A DNA stretch of 64,000 nt from Notoacmeibacter ruber (GCF_003668555.1 NZ_RCWN01000001.1:2032501-2096500), one strand, 5' to 3'; counted from the stretch's first letter, positions 54,694 through 63,953 are shown. Notes: generated from the letters alone by a model not told the origin. Translations and numbers: made by a program.

Positions 54694-55932
54694 TCAAACC
54701 TTTTCCTGAGTGTATTTTCTCAATTCGGCGCGTGCGACCTGCCGCCGGTGAACGGCATCCGGACCGTCGGCAAAGCGCAGGGTGCGCAAATTGGTCCACA
54801 TGCGCGCAAGCGGTTCATCCTGGCTGATGCCGACAGCACCGAACATCTGAATCGCTTCATCGGTGACCTTCAGCGCCATGCGGGGCGCAACGACCTTGAT
54901 CTGACTGATCCACGGCGCCGCGGCACGCGGATCGCCCTGATCCATCATCCAGGCAGCCTTCAGACAAAGAAGCCGAGCCTGCTCGATCTCCATGCGGCAT
55001 TCGGCGATAATGTCGTAATTGGCGCCGAGCTGAGCGAGCTTCTTGCCAAAGGCCTCGCGACGCAAGGAACGCTGGCAGAGCAGTTCCAAAGAGCGCTCCG
55101 CCTGACCGATCGCCCGCATACAGTGATGGATACGCCCCGGCCCGAGGCGTCCCTGCGCGATCTCGAAGCCCCGCCCTTCACCAAGCAGCAGATTCTGCGC
55201 CGGCACGCGCACATCGGTAAAGCGCATGTGCATATGGCCGTGCGGCGCGTCGTCCTCGCCGAACACCATCATCGGCCGAATGATCTCGATACCCGGCGTA
55301 TCCGCCGCGACCACGATCATCGAATGGCGTTTGTGCTTCGGATCGTTGTCATCGCCCGTCTTGACCATGACGATGTAGACGGCACAGCGCGGATCGCCTG
55401 CGCCCGATATCCAGTGCTTTTCGCCGTTCAGCACGTAGTCGTCGCCGTCGCGGACGCAGCTCATGGCGATATTCGTGGCATCGGAAGAGGCGACGTCGGG
55501 CTCCGTCATCGCATAGGCGGAACGGATTTCGCCTTCCAGCAGAGGCTTGAGCCACCGTTCCTTCAACTCTTCGGTGCCGTAGCGCTCGAGAACCTCCATA
55601 TTGCCGGTATCGGGCGCAGAGCAGTTGAAAACTTCCGCGGCGAGATGGCTCTTGCCCATCTCTTCGGCCAGATAGGCATACTCCACTGTCGTCAGCCCGT
55701 AGCCGCGCTCGGAGTCCGTCAACCAGAAATTGAACAGACCGGCATCCTTGGCCTTCTTCTTCAGGCCCTCCAGAATTTCCTCCTGGCGCTTCGTATGCGT
55801 CCAGCGGTCGCCACTCTTCACATCGGCGAGAAATTCCTCGTCGAGCGGCTGAATTTCCTCCTGGATCATCCGGCGGATCCGCTCGCGCAGTTCCTCCGCC
55901 TTTTCGGTAATTCCCAGATCCATATGTGACAT
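54694..55932 (-). CDS. acyl-CoA dehydrogenase (ACAD10/11-like)
   Basis: An FAD-dependent dehydrogenase of 412 residues. Motifs: [56 protein letters not shown] (FAD/substrate signature), [37 protein letters not shown] and [45 protein letters not shown] at the C-terminus. The HHCMRAIG and FADGPDAVH blocks are typical of the ACAD10/11 and bacterial homologs that work with an APH-type kinase, and such a kinase is encoded in the divergent operon. The start at 55932 was chosen four bases after the TetR gene. Confidence 0.9.
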   Translation of the reverse strand: MSHMDLGITEKAEELRERIRRMIQEEIQPLDEEFLADVKSGDRWTHTKRQEEILEGLKKKAKDAGLFNFWLTDSERGYGLTTVEYAYLAEEMGKSHLAAEVFNCSAPDTGNMEVLERYGTEELKERWLKPLLEGEIRSAYAMTEPDVASSDATNIAMSCVRDGDDYVLNGEKHWISGAGDPRCAVYIVMVKTGDDNDPKHKRHSMIVVAADTPGIEIIRPMMVFGEDDAPHGHMHMRFTDVRVPAQNLLLGEGRGFEIAQGRLGPGRIHHCMRAIGQAERSLELLCQRSLRREAFGKKLAQLGANYDIIAECRMEIEQARLLCLKAAWMMDQGDPRAAAPWISQIKVVAPRMALKVTDEAIQMFGAVGISQDEPLARMWTNLRTLRFADGPDAVHRRQVARAELRKYTQEKV

Positions 55933-55936
55933 CCGC

Positions 55937-56578
55937 CTACTCTCCCTTCCATCCAAGGCCATTCATCGCAAAGCGCACGACCTGCTCGATGACCGTATCC
56001 TGATCGTTGCGCAGATCCGCCACGCGCGGCCGGTACCAGAAGACCGGCGAATTCATGCAGGTGAAGAAGACCTGTGTCGCGACCGAGAGATCGCCATAGT
56101 CAAGATCGCCATCGGCCTTCGCCTCTTCCATCAAAGTGCGGAAAAGGGTGCTGTAGCGCTTTCGGCTCTGTTGCAGACGCAGACACTCATCCCGCTGCTC
56201 AGGCGTCAAAGCGCCTCTCATGAGCAGTTCCATCCCGTCCCAGACGACCCGCTGAAAAGACTTGGTCGTCACCATCTGCCGCACATGTTCTTCCGCCATC
56301 ATGCGAAGCCGTGCCACCGCGGGGCCGTCCGTGTGCCGGAGCGGCTCGACGGCCGCGAAATTCATTTCCATGCCGAGCCGGAAGACCGCTGCGAAGAGAT
56401 CGGCCTTGGAGCCGAAATGGTGGTAGATCCGCCCCTTGGTACAGCCGAGCATACGGGCGACATCATCGACCGAAGTGCCGGAAAATCCGCGCTGCTCGAA
56501 ACACTCGGCCGCAGCCTGAAGAATTTCGAGACGCGAACTTTCCTGAGCTGCCCCTGTCTGTGACGCCTCGCTGGCCAT
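55937..56578 (-). CDS. TetR family transcriptional regulator
   Basis: A 213-residue repressor with the N-terminal helix-turn-helix [51 protein letters not shown]. The C-terminal ligand domain ([40 protein letters not shown]) is of the type found near acyl-CoA genes. The start at 56578 follows GAGGAA; the frame is open for 152 more residues over the divergent promoter, which is not coding. It heads the leftward operon and probably represses both directions in response to an acyl-CoA. Confidence 0.9.
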   Translation of the reverse strand: MASEASQTGAAQESSRLEILQAAAECFEQRGFSGTSVDDVARMLGCTKGRIYHHFGSKADLFAAVFRLGMEMNFAAVEPLRHTDGPAVARLRMMAEEHVRQMVTTKSFQRVVWDGMELLMRGALTPEQRDECLRLQQSRKRYSTLFRTLMEEAKADGDLDYGDLSVATQVFFTCMNSPVFWYRPRVADLRNDQDTVIEQVVRFAMNGLGWKGE

Positions 56579-56738
56579 TGCTGTTCCTCGCACCTGCCCC
56601 TCCTCGCGCCGGTGCCCTCTGATCGGAGTGACCTCCCGGGCTGCTCTTGCGCCGAGGCGGAATGTCAGCATACTACTGAGTAGGTTGTCAACGAGCGGAG
56701 AGTGGAATGCTCCGCGCGACACGCTGGAGGAGCAGACA

Positions 56739-57557
56739 TTGGCCGATTTCGTTTCAGATCTTTTTTCCGTTTCAGGCAAGACGGCGCTCGTCACCGGCGG
56801 CGCGACCGGTATCGGCAGGATGATTGCAACGGGTCTCGTCCAGGGCGGTGCGCACGTCATGATCGCCTCGCGCAAGGCGGAGGACTGCGAGACCGTCGCG
56901 AGCGAACTGAATGCTTTGGACGCAGCCGGTTCAGCCGAGGGATTCGGCGGGGACGTTTCGACGGAGGAAGGTCTCGAAGCTCTGACGGCCGAAGTAAAAA
57001 AACGCACCGACAAACTCGACATTCTCGTCAACAATGCCGGCGTTTCATGGGGCGCGAGTTTCGAGGATTTTCCCTATCATGCCTGGCAAAAGGTCATGGG
57101 GATCAATGTTGCGGCGCTTTTCGAGCTGACCCGCAATCTCACCCCGCTTTTGGAAGCGGCGGCAAGCGACGACGATCCCGCAAGAGTGATCAATATCGGC
57201 TCGGTGATGGGCACGCAGCCCATGGCCGACGGCGCCTATTCTTACACAGCATCGAAAGCGGCCGTTCACCACCTGACCAGGACGCTCGCAAACGAGTTTG
57301 CGGATCGGCGCATCACAGTGAACGCATTCGCGCCCGGCCCTTTCCGCAGTCGGATGACCGCCTTTGCCACGGCCAGCGAGGAGCAGGCAGAGACGGTGGG
57401 CAACAGGGTGCCGCTCGGGCGCATCGGATCGCCTGAGGACATGGCCGGAGCGATCCTCTTTCTCTGCTCGCGCGCGGGCGCCTACGTCTCGGGCGCGATC
57501 CTGCCTCTGGATGGCGGCCAGTCGGTTCAGCACGGCATGAAACTCTTTCAGGAATAG
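56739..57557 (+). CDS. short-chain dehydrogenase/reductase (SDR)
   Basis: A 272-residue classical SDR. The cofactor motif is TALVTGGATGIGRM, the NNAG motif is ILVNNAGVSWG, and the catalytic Ser-Tyr-Lys are in INIGSVMGTQPMADGAYSYTASKAAVHH. The C-terminus PLGRIGSPEDMAGAILFLCSRAGAYVSGAILPLDGG is typical. The chosen start is a TTG at 56739 with GGAGGAG five bases before it. The longer frame starting at 56628 has no ribosome site. It opens the rightward operon of the acyl-CoA cluster. Confidence 0.88.
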   Translation: MADFVSDLFSVSGKTALVTGGATGIGRMIATGLVQGGAHVMIASRKAEDCETVASELNALDAAGSAEGFGGDVSTEEGLEALTAEVKKRTDKLDILVNNAGVSWGASFEDFPYHAWQKVMGINVAALFELTRNLTPLLEAAASDDDPARVINIGSVMGTQPMADGAYSYTASKAAVHHLTRTLANEFADRRITVNAFAPGPFRSRMTAFATASEEQAETVGNRVPLGRIGSPEDMAGAILFLCSRAGAYVSGAILPLDGGQSVQHGMKLFQE

Positions 57558-57569
57558 GCGTTCGAACGC

Positions 57570-58079
57570 ATGGAAACGACCGACAGCTTCCAGCGGCAGA
57601 TGCTTGAACCGGTCTCGCTCGATCGTCTGCAAGTCAGGATCGGCGAGGAAATCGGCCTGTCGCGATGGCATATGATCGACCAGACACGCATCGATGCTTT
57701 CGCGGACATCACGGAAGACCGCAATTTCATTCATATCGATCCGGCAAGGACGAAGGCGGAAACGCCTTATCCGACCACGATCGCGCACGGTTTCCTCAGC
57801 CTCTCGATGCTCTCGGCCTTCGCCTATGAGGCAACTCCGCCGTTAAAAGGACAGGCCGCCGCGCTCAATTACGGTTTCGACGAGATACGCTTCCTTTCGC
57901 CCGTGCAGGCAGGTAGCCGGCTGCGTGGCAAGTTCAGCCTGCTCGACATATCGACCCGCCCATCGGGCCATATTCAGCTCACCTGGAACGTTGAGGTCGA
58001 AATCGAGGGACAGGAGCGGCCAGCCTTGGTCGCCAAATGGATTTCACTGGCCCTGATGGAGGAGGAGAGGAGCGCATGA
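57570..58079 (+). CDS. MaoC family dehydratase
   Basis: A 169-residue hot-dog-fold hydratase. The hydratase-2 motif is present as DQTRIDAFADITEDRNFIHIDPARTKAETPYPTTIAHGFLSLSML, with the catalytic Asp and His. It would add or remove water on a (2E)-enoyl-CoA. It lies twelve bases after the SDR gene and overlaps the APH-like gene by four bases. Confidence 0.92.
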   Translation: METTDSFQRQMLEPVSLDRLQVRIGEEIGLSRWHMIDQTRIDAFADITEDRNFIHIDPARTKAETPYPTTIAHGFLSLSMLSAFAYEATPPLKGQAAALNYGFDEIRFLSPVQAGSRLRGKFSLLDISTRPSGHIQLTWNVEVEIEGQERPALVAKWISLALMEEERSA

Positions 58080-59122
58080 GCCAAACCGAAGAGATCGACA
58101 AAGACTCCATCGAGACATGGATGCAGGATCACGTAGAGGGGTTCGAGGATTTCCGTTCGATCGAAAAGATCACCGCCGGACAGTCCAACCCCACCTATCG
58201 GATCAATGCGGGCAGCGGGCGTTACGTCTTGCGCGCCAAGCCCCCCGGCGAACTGCTGAAATCGGCCCATCAGGTCGACCGCGAATATCGCGTCATCTCT
58301 GCGCTATCGAAGACCGACGTTCCGGTGCCGAAGGTCTACGCACTTTCGGCGGAGGGGGATGAAAGTCCGATTGGCCGGCAGTTCTACATCATGGATTTTC
58401 TGGAAGGCCGGATATTCTGGGACCCGATACTGCCCGATGCCACCTCCAACGACGAACGGGCCGCGATCTACGATTCGATGAACCGAACCCTCGCCGCTCT
58501 GCATTCCGTCGATATCGATGCCGTCGACCTTTCCGATTTCGGAAAGCCGGGCTCGTATTTCGCACGCCAGTTTTCCCGTTGGACGAAACAGTACAAGGCA
58601 TCTGAAACCGGCACGATCCCGGAAATGGATCATCTTATGGACTGGCTCGGAAAGAACGAGCCGGCTGACGACGGACAGGTCAGCCTCGTTCACGGCGACT
58701 ACCGGCTCGACAATATGATATTCGAACAGGATGGCACCGACGTTATCGCGCTGCTCGATTGGGAACTCTCCACGCTCGGCCACCCCTTTGCCGACCTTTC
58801 CTACCAGTGCATGCAGTGGCGACTGCCGCACGATACGGGGTTCAAGGGCCTCGGCGGTGTCGAACGGTCCGACTACGGCCTTCCATCGGAAAGGGACTAC
58901 GTCACCCGCTATTGCGACCGACGCGGCATCGATACGCCGGATAACTGGCGCTATTACATCGCCTTCTCCTTCTTCCGCCTCGCCGCGATCCTTCAGGGCG
59001 TCTACAAGCGCGCTCTGGACGGCAATGCCGCCAATCCGGAACGCGGCAAGGAGATGGGAAAGGCGGTCCCGCTTCTGGCGCAACTTGCGGTGCAGTCTCT
59101 CGACGAGGACGAACCGTTATGA
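58076..59122 (+). CDS. APH-family phosphotransferase (LvaA/ACAD10-kinase-like)
   Basis: A 348-residue protein of the aminoglycoside-phosphotransferase/choline-kinase fold. ATP-site elements are ITAGQSNPTYRINAGSGRYVLRAKP, and Brenner's motif reads LVHGDYRLDNMIFEQDGTDVIALLDWELSTLGHPFADLSYQCMQW with catalytic Asp and Asn. The N-terminal GQSNPTY and the DWELSTLG block mark the subgroup associated with acyl-CoA dehydrogenases (ACAD10/11 N-terminal domain, Pseudomonas LvaA). These phosphorylate 4-hydroxyacyl-CoA, so antibiotic resistance is not implied. It is coupled by four-base overlaps to MaoC and the next SDR. Confidence 0.88.
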   Translation: MSQTEEIDKDSIETWMQDHVEGFEDFRSIEKITAGQSNPTYRINAGSGRYVLRAKPPGELLKSAHQVDREYRVISALSKTDVPVPKVYALSAEGDESPIGRQFYIMDFLEGRIFWDPILPDATSNDERAAIYDSMNRTLAALHSVDIDAVDLSDFGKPGSYFARQFSRWTKQYKASETGTIPEMDHLMDWLGKNEPADDGQVSLVHGDYRLDNMIFEQDGTDVIALLDWELSTLGHPFADLSYQCMQWRLPHDTGFKGLGGVERSDYGLPSERDYVTRYCDRRGIDTPDNWRYYIAFSFFRLAAILQGVYKRALDGNAANPERGKEMGKAVPLLAQLAVQSLDEDEPL

Positions 59123-59895
59123 GCCCTCGCTTCGAGGGACGGGTCGTTATCGTCACCGGTGCCAATGGCGGTTTCGGCTCCGCAGTCGCGCGCAAACTCG
59201 CCAGCGAAGGCGCATGGCTGGTCCTGTCCGACCTCGCCGACGAGCCGGCTGAAGCGCTTTCCGATTTGGACGATTCCTCCTTCGTCTATCAGCCCGGCGA
59301 CGTCACCGATCCGGCGGTCCACCACCGACTTATCGACTTTGCGAAAGAGCGATATGGTCGCCTCGATATTGCGATCAACAATGCCGGCATCGCCCATGGT
59401 CACCACCGCCTTCACGAGATACCCGGCGATCTGGCCAGAAAGGTCATCGAAGTCGACCTGATGGGCGTGTTTCACGCCCTTGCCGCTCAGATCCCGGCTC
59501 TTCAGGCGGAAGCGAAAGCCCACGATGGCTGCTCGATCGTCAATGTCGCGTCGGTTGCCGGGCTGGGCGGCGCACCGGGGCTGGGCATTTACGCCGCGGC
59601 GAAGCATGGTGTGATCGGCCTTACGAAGACTGCCGCTGCCGAGAATGCCCGCAAGGGCGTTCGCGTCAACGCTGTCTGCCCGGCCTTTGCGCGAACCCCT
59701 ATGGCCCTTGGCGAGATTGCACGCTCCAATCTTCCCGCGGACGAAGCCGAGGCGTTCATGGCGCGCGGCGTCCCCATGGCACGGCTTGCCGAGGTCGATG
59801 AGATCGTTACGGCCATTCTTTTCGCGGCAGATCCGGCGAACGGCTTCATGACCGGTCACGCTGTCGCGATCGACGGCGGCATTGGAGCCATATAA
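59119..59895 (+). CDS. short-chain dehydrogenase/reductase (SDR)
   Basis: A 258-residue classical SDR with VVIVTGANGGFGSAVARKLASEG (cofactor), IAINNAGIAHG, the catalytic tetrad in SIVNVASVAGLGGAPGLGIYAAAKHGVIGLTK and C-terminal GFMTGHAVAIDGGIGAI. It overlaps the kinase gene stop by four bases and is the last gene of the rightward operon, followed at once by a bidirectional terminator. A beta-oxidation or alcohol-oxidation step of the pathway is likely. Confidence 0.9.
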   Translation: MSPRFEGRVVIVTGANGGFGSAVARKLASEGAWLVLSDLADEPAEALSDLDDSSFVYQPGDVTDPAVHHRLIDFAKERYGRLDIAINNAGIAHGHHRLHEIPGDLARKVIEVDLMGVFHALAAQIPALQAEAKAHDGCSIVNVASVAGLGGAPGLGIYAAAKHGVIGLTKTAAAENARKGVRVNAVCPAFARTPMALGEIARSNLPADEAEAFMARGVPMARLAEVDEIVTAILFAADPANGFMTGHAVAIDGGIGAI

Positions 59896-59925
59896 AAAAC
59901 GCCCCGCTTTCTGGCGGGGCGTTTT
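59896..59925. terminator. bidirectional terminator between SDR and small acidic gene
   Basis: AAAACGCCCCGC and GCGGGGCGTTTT form a 12-pair stem with a six-base loop and A/T runs on both sides, so it can end the rightward operon and the leftward small gene. Confidence 0.93.
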
Positions 59926-59943
59926 GCTCACAAATCTGAAAAG

Positions 59944-60168
59944 TCAGTCGGCGGCACCGGCGGGCTTGTCCGGGCGGGTCGGTGAAATCGGGTCGGATGC
60001 GGGAAAGCTCTCTTCTAGCCCTTCCTCGACTTCTTCGTCCTCGCTCATTTCGCCTTTTTTCTTGCGGTCCTTTTCGAACTCTTCTGCCGGCGTTTTTTCG
60101 TCATCGAGATACAGATGAGCGAGAAACCCCGGTCCAAAATCACATTGCGAAGCAATAATATCGGTCAT
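59944..60168 (-). CDS. small acidic protein of unknown function
   Basis: A 74-residue protein, not assigned to a named family. The N-terminus MTDIIASQCDFGPGFLAHLY is mildly hydrophobic. The rest is highly charged (DDEKTPAEEFEKDRKKKGE) and ends with EEGLEESFPASDPISPTRPDKP. The LEESFPASDP segment is a frequently seen short motif in small alphaproteobacterial proteins of unknown role. It faces the SDR operon across a shared terminator. Confidence 0.65.
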   Translation of the reverse strand: MTDIIASQCDFGPGFLAHLYLDDEKTPAEEFEKDRKKKGEMSEDEEVEEGLEESFPASDPISPTRPDKPAGAAD

Positions 60169-60244
60169 GATACACCCTCAAATCTAAAATCATCGAATTG
60201 CGCGGGAGAAACGCGGCAAAAGGGCCTTTCGTTCCTTCCAGACC

Positions 60245-60742
60245 TCAGAACCCGCCCCATTGCAAGACAAAGCCGTAAAAGCCGGCGGCCCCTGAAAGAG
60301 CCCCTGCCATGAGAGCGAAATCCTTGCCATCGGCAGCCATCACGATCCCGATAAGAGCGAAGACCACCCCTGCGACGGTCGCCACCAACCGGCCGAACAG
60401 CAGCCCGATGCCGTAAAGCCCGATCCAGTCGAAAACGGTTGGCAGAAAGGCCGACAGCCAAGCAACGAGCGAAGAGGCTGCCAGAACGAAAGCGGCCGCC
60501 AAAATGAATCGGACTGCTCCGCGCGTCACGCGAAAGAGGACGGCGCGGCGCGGTGCCGGCCCCTCACGGGCCATCTCTCCCATGGCCTCTGCCTCGAGAA
60601 CTTCGGCCACCACCACCGAGGCCTGCTCCGGCGGCAAGCCTTGCGATTGCAGCCAGCGCGCAATCTCGATACGGTCCAACCCCTGCCGATCGAGTGACAC
60701 GATCTGCTCCGCCAAGCCCGGTCCAACAGCGATCTGGTTCAT
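60245..60742 (-). CDS. small membrane protein of unknown function
   Basis: A 165-residue protein. Residues 1-55 form a helical, UBA- or HTH-like soluble part (IVSLDRQGLDRIEIARWLQSQGLPPEQASVVVAEVLEAEA). Three or four membrane segments follow (about 75-97, 105-130, 140-162), the last rich in Gly and Ala (LMAGALSGAAGFYGFVLQW). No known domain was recognised. It is followed by the small acidic gene on the same strand 76 bases later, possibly in one unit. Confidence 0.65.
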   Translation of the reverse strand: MNQIAVGPGLAEQIVSLDRQGLDRIEIARWLQSQGLPPEQASVVVAEVLEAEAMGEMAREGPAPRRAVLFRVTRGAVRFILAAAFVLAASSLVAWLSAFLPTVFDWIGLYGIGLLFGRLVATVAGVVFALIGIVMAADGKDFALMAGALSGAAGFYGFVLQWGGF

Positions 60743-60822
60743 AGAAATTTCCGCTTGGGTCCCTTTGTCCTATATGTGGGGAGAAAAGCGCCCTGGGACC
60801 ACCACTGAAATCATCGCGCGAC

Positions 60823-60850
60823 TGGACAGTTTTGTTCTGCTCTGTTATAG
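60823..60850 (+). promoter_or_regulatory. candidate housekeeping promoter of rpsU
   Basis: TGGACA, 16 bases, TTATAG: five of six matches to the -35 consensus and a fair -10, about 150 bases before the S21 gene. It would give a leader of roughly 143 bases. Assigned by eye. Confidence 0.35.
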
Positions 60851-60999
60851 CGCGCCACAATTCGTGGTGCTGATGGCACTGCGGCGCTTGTTTTGTTCCC
60901 AAACCGTATGGTTGTTCAGGCGTTCCAGCCGGGAGCGAACATTCGCTCATCCATTAACACGCCCACCGAAGGGCAAGAAAAGATAGGACGGTCGTTTAA

Positions 61000-61224
61000 G
61001 TGCAGGTACTCGTTCGCGACAACAATGTTGATCAGGCTCTCCGCGCTCTGAAGAAGAAAATGCAGCGTGAGGGCATCTTCCGGGAAATGAAGATGCGTGG
61101 CCATTACGAGAAGCCGTCCGAAAAGCGCGCCCGTGAGAAGGCGGAAGCTGTTCGCCGCGCCCGTAAGCTGGCTCGCAAGCGCGCCCAGCGCGAAGGTCTC
61201 CTCGGCGGCCGCAGCAGCCGTTGA
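61000..61224 (+). CDS. rpsU: 30S ribosomal protein S21
   Basis: A 74-residue basic ribosomal protein with GTG start. The sequence [20 protein letters not shown], then [40 protein letters not shown], is the standard alphaproteobacterial S21. It is a small-subunit protein important for initiation. It stands alone with its own promoter and terminator. Confidence 0.96.
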   Translation: MQVLVRDNNVDQALRALKKKMQREGIFREMKMRGHYEKPSEKRAREKAEAVRRARKLARKRAQREGLLGGRSSR

Positions 61225-61239
61225 TTGCGCCGCCTTTTT
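61204..61239 (+). terminator. terminator of rpsU
   Basis: GGCGGC (within the last codons) and GCCGCC pair around a 19-base loop and are followed by TTTTT. The first arm is inside the coding region. Confidence 0.6.
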
Positions 61240-61352
61240 GACGGAATTCGACGTTATTTGCGAATGGCGGTGAGGCGACTCATCGCCATTTTTCATAGTT
61301 ATGCCAAGATGATCCCTGCTTGCGGGGCTAGCGTATCTTGAGGGGACCCGAC

Positions 61353-62237
61353 GTGCCGAAACTCAAAATCCGCCCGACATTATCCCGTGTGACGACATCT
61401 TCGCAGGCAAGCCGCCTGGCAAAGAGGTGCGTCAGCCCGCTGCCGATTCTGGCGGTCAGCCTGTTCGTTCCGCTGGCGGCCTGCCAGACCGGCGCTGGGC
61501 AGCAGCTTACGGCAATCGACACGGCCGAAGGATCCACGGAGAACATCTCCTCCCTCACCGCAGTCATTCAGCGCAGCCCGAGCGATCCGGCGGCATACAA
61601 TGTCCGCGGGTCGGCTTATGGAAAGGCAGGTCGATACGATCTTGCTTTGGCTGATTTCGACAGGGCCCTTCAGATCAACCCGAACTATTATCAGGCTTGG
61701 GCCAATCGTGGTCTGATCAAGCGCTTGAAGGGCGATCGCAACGGTGCACTGGCCGATTACAATCGAGCGGTTCAGCTGAACAGCAGTTACGACGCCGCCT
61801 ATATCGGACGAGGCAATCTCTATCGCGACATGGGACAGACCCAGGCTGCCTTTCAGGATTTCGAACGCGCTATCCGTCTCGATACGACAGATGCGCGCGC
61901 CTACTATAATCGCGGTCTTCTCTACCAGCAGCAGGGCCAGCATAATTACGCGATTGAGGATTTTTCCTCCGCGATTTCGCTGCAGAACGATGCACCCGCG
62001 CCGTATAATGGCCGCGGGCTTTCCTATCTGGCGCTCGGCGATGATGAAAACGCCTTTGCCGACTTCAATCAGGCCATCAAACTGGACAATGAAGTCGCGG
62101 AAAGCTGGTCCAATCAGGCGCTTGTCTACGAACGCCGCGGCGATAACGTGAAGGCCCGCAGCTCCTATCAGCAGGCAACACAACTCGATCCGTCCTATAC
62201 GCCGGCCAAGGAAGGCCTGCGACGCGTCTCGAGCTAA
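61353..62237 (+). CDS. tetratricopeptide-repeat lipoprotein (NlpI-like)
   Basis: A 294-residue lipoprotein. A long N-region precedes a hydrophobic signal with lipobox LAAC (Cys about 44). Six TPR units follow from about residue 75, each of 34 residues with the usual G-Y/A-A-x-D pattern (for example YNVRGSAYGKAGRYDLALADFDRALQINPN). It is probably tethered in the outer membrane and acts as an adaptor, as E. coli NlpI does for peptidoglycan hydrolases. The GTG at 61353 was chosen, with GAGGGGA six bases upstream; a TTG 15 bases before it is also in frame. Confidence 0.85.
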   Translation: MPKLKIRPTLSRVTTSSQASRLAKRCVSPLPILAVSLFVPLAACQTGAGQQLTAIDTAEGSTENISSLTAVIQRSPSDPAAYNVRGSAYGKAGRYDLALADFDRALQINPNYYQAWANRGLIKRLKGDRNGALADYNRAVQLNSSYDAAYIGRGNLYRDMGQTQAAFQDFERAIRLDTTDARAYYNRGLLYQQQGQHNYAIEDFSSAISLQNDAPAPYNGRGLSYLALGDDENAFADFNQAIKLDNEVAESWSNQALVYERRGDNVKARSSYQQATQLDPSYTPAKEGLRRVSS

Positions 62238-62296
62238 CTAGGTTTGTCGTCCGGCAAAAGGGCGGCGCGTATCGTATAAACGCATTTCACCGGCTG

Positions 62297-62338
62297 AAAA
62301 AAAGGGCTGTAGCATCATTTAATGCCGCAGCCCTTTTT
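62297..62338. terminator. bidirectional terminator between TPR gene and protease gene
   Basis: AAAAAGGGCTG pairs with CAGCCCTTTTT and, past one mismatch, GCAT with ATGC, around a six-base loop. Runs of A and T flank both sides, so it serves the two convergent genes. Confidence 0.85.
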
Positions 62339-62385
62339 CTATCTCGCTTTTGTGAACCGCCGGACATCAACGGCGCTGGATGCTG

Positions 62386-63816
62386 CTATTCCTCGTAGCA
62401 AACAACCTGATGGGTGTAGTCGGCGGCATCCTTGGCAACCGCCGAGGCGCGCTTGTACTCGTCATGCCGATCTGTCGCTTCGAAGGTAATGTTCTGCGCT
62501 TTAAGCCAGTCGCGCAGGACAGATGAGCGGATCGCGAAATTCATCGACTGGGGAATATCACCGGTGGCATTCGCAACCGCCATTGCATCGAGCTTGGCGG
62601 TGACCATACCGATCACCCGCCCCTCTTCGTCGACCAGCGGGCCGCCCGAATTGCCAGGCTGCACCGACGCCGTCATGCGAAACTGCGTCGGCTCTGAACG
62701 TAGCCCGACCATTGAGGACACGCTCCCGCGAGAAAAACCGAGCTCGCTCCCCAATGCCTGGGGAAGCGGATAGCCGAAAGCGAAAACGTCCTCACCGAGC
62801 ATCGGCTCGTCACTCGAAAGGGTGGCAGCTTTCAGTTCGCGTGCGCCATTCACCTTGAGGAGAGCCAGATCAAGGCTGTCGTCCTCAAGCATGACCTGCG
62901 CTTCACCCAGTCCGGTTACTTCCACTCGACCGCATCCAGCGACCACATGAGCATTGGTCAGGATCGAACCGTTCGTATCGACAACGAAACCAGTCCCGGA
63001 ACCATTCGGAAACTCGCCGTCGCTGGGCGCATTCGGCAGCGAAATTGCCCGCATACCATCTTCATTGCTCGGCGAAGACGCGAAAAGCGAAGGCGTTTCG
63101 ACAGGTGCGAGATCGAGGCTGTTGGTCATCGCAGCCAGAAGGTGACCATTCTGTCCGACAAGATCGCGATCCATCCAGACGAATATGCCGCGCAACTGAT
63201 CGCCGAAAAGCTTGGCGTCCATGCGCAGGATCTCCGTAGAGTCGCCTCCTCTAATCGTCAAAACGCCGTTCTCGAAGCGCACAGCCGAGGTCTCGAATCC
63301 GGGAACGTCTTCGAAAACGTGCTCGCTGAAGGTTTCGACCTTTTCAGTACTCATATCAGCGATACGGAAGGAGGAGATACGAAGCGTCTTTTCCGGATCG
63401 GCAAAGTTCAGCCCGTTCCACTCGTTTTCGCCGACCACGGAGACCAGAGAATAGGGAAGGCCGTAGGTGAGGCCGGCATCGCCGTCCGTGCCGATCGTGA
63501 ACTGCGCAGTCTTGTAGGCACTGCGGGCGGCTTCACCCATGGCTTCGGCCTCACCGACCGCCAGAACACCGTCGGAACCGTAACCGTTATCTTCCTGCCA
63601 GGCGCGAATGGCTGCGACCGTCTGCGGACCAATCGATCCATCGATCGGCGCATCGTAATGGCCGGTCCACACCAGATAATCCTGAATGTTGCGACGAGCT
63701 TCTTCCGGCAGGGTATCGTAATATCCGGCATAGGCAGGAGAGACGGCCGTCACGGCGGCGACAAGCGCTGCGCCCGCCATCATCTTGCCTGTCAGTGATC
63801 CCGCCTCGAACTGCAT
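62386..63816 (-). CDS. peptidoglycan-binding trypsin-like serine protease
   Basis: A 476-residue exported protease. The signal peptide ends near SPAYA. A PG_binding_1-type domain follows at about 31-76 (YLVWTGHYDAPIDGSIGPQTVAAIRAWQEDNG), then a beta-rich region of about 100 residues with no recognised fold (107-215). The C-terminal chymotrypsin-fold protease has H290 in ILTNAHVVAGCG, D317 in LDLALLKVNG and S390 in QPGNSGGPLVDEEGRVIGMV, the DegP/HtrA-like triad, but no PDZ domain follows. The start at 63816 has GGAGAGGG upstream; 42 further codons upstream are open without a ribosome site. It is probably anchored to the murein for periplasmic quality control or processing. Confidence 0.88.
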   Translation of the reverse strand: MQFEAGSLTGKMMAGAALVAAVTAVSPAYAGYYDTLPEEARRNIQDYLVWTGHYDAPIDGSIGPQTVAAIRAWQEDNGYGSDGVLAVGEAEAMGEAARSAYKTAQFTIGTDGDAGLTYGLPYSLVSVVGENEWNGLNFADPEKTLRISSFRIADMSTEKVETFSEHVFEDVPGFETSAVRFENGVLTIRGGDSTEILRMDAKLFGDQLRGIFVWMDRDLVGQNGHLLAAMTNSLDLAPVETPSLFASSPSNEDGMRAISLPNAPSDGEFPNGSGTGFVVDTNGSILTNAHVVAGCGRVEVTGLGEAQVMLEDDSLDLALLKVNGARELKAATLSSDEPMLGEDVFAFGYPLPQALGSELGFSRGSVSSMVGLRSEPTQFRMTASVQPGNSGGPLVDEEGRVIGMVTAKLDAMAVANATGDIPQSMNFAIRSSVLRDWLKAQNITFEATDRHDEYKRASAVAKDAADYTHQVVCYEE

Positions 63817-63953
63817 TTTCCCTCTCCGGACCTCAAGTCGTGTGAGAGATGAACGTGCATTCCGGCAAAAAGGTTCAATTCCGTCGTTCACACTTCGGTT
63901 ACGATACCGCCAGGGTGAAGAGATACAGGGCCGGAACTTCATGATTCATAAAG

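Noticed and set aside
58076..59122. aminoglycoside resistance phosphotransferase
   Set aside because: The fold is APH-like, but the GQSNPTY and DWELSTLG blocks and the acyl-CoA dehydrogenase context place it with acyl-CoA-linked kinases.
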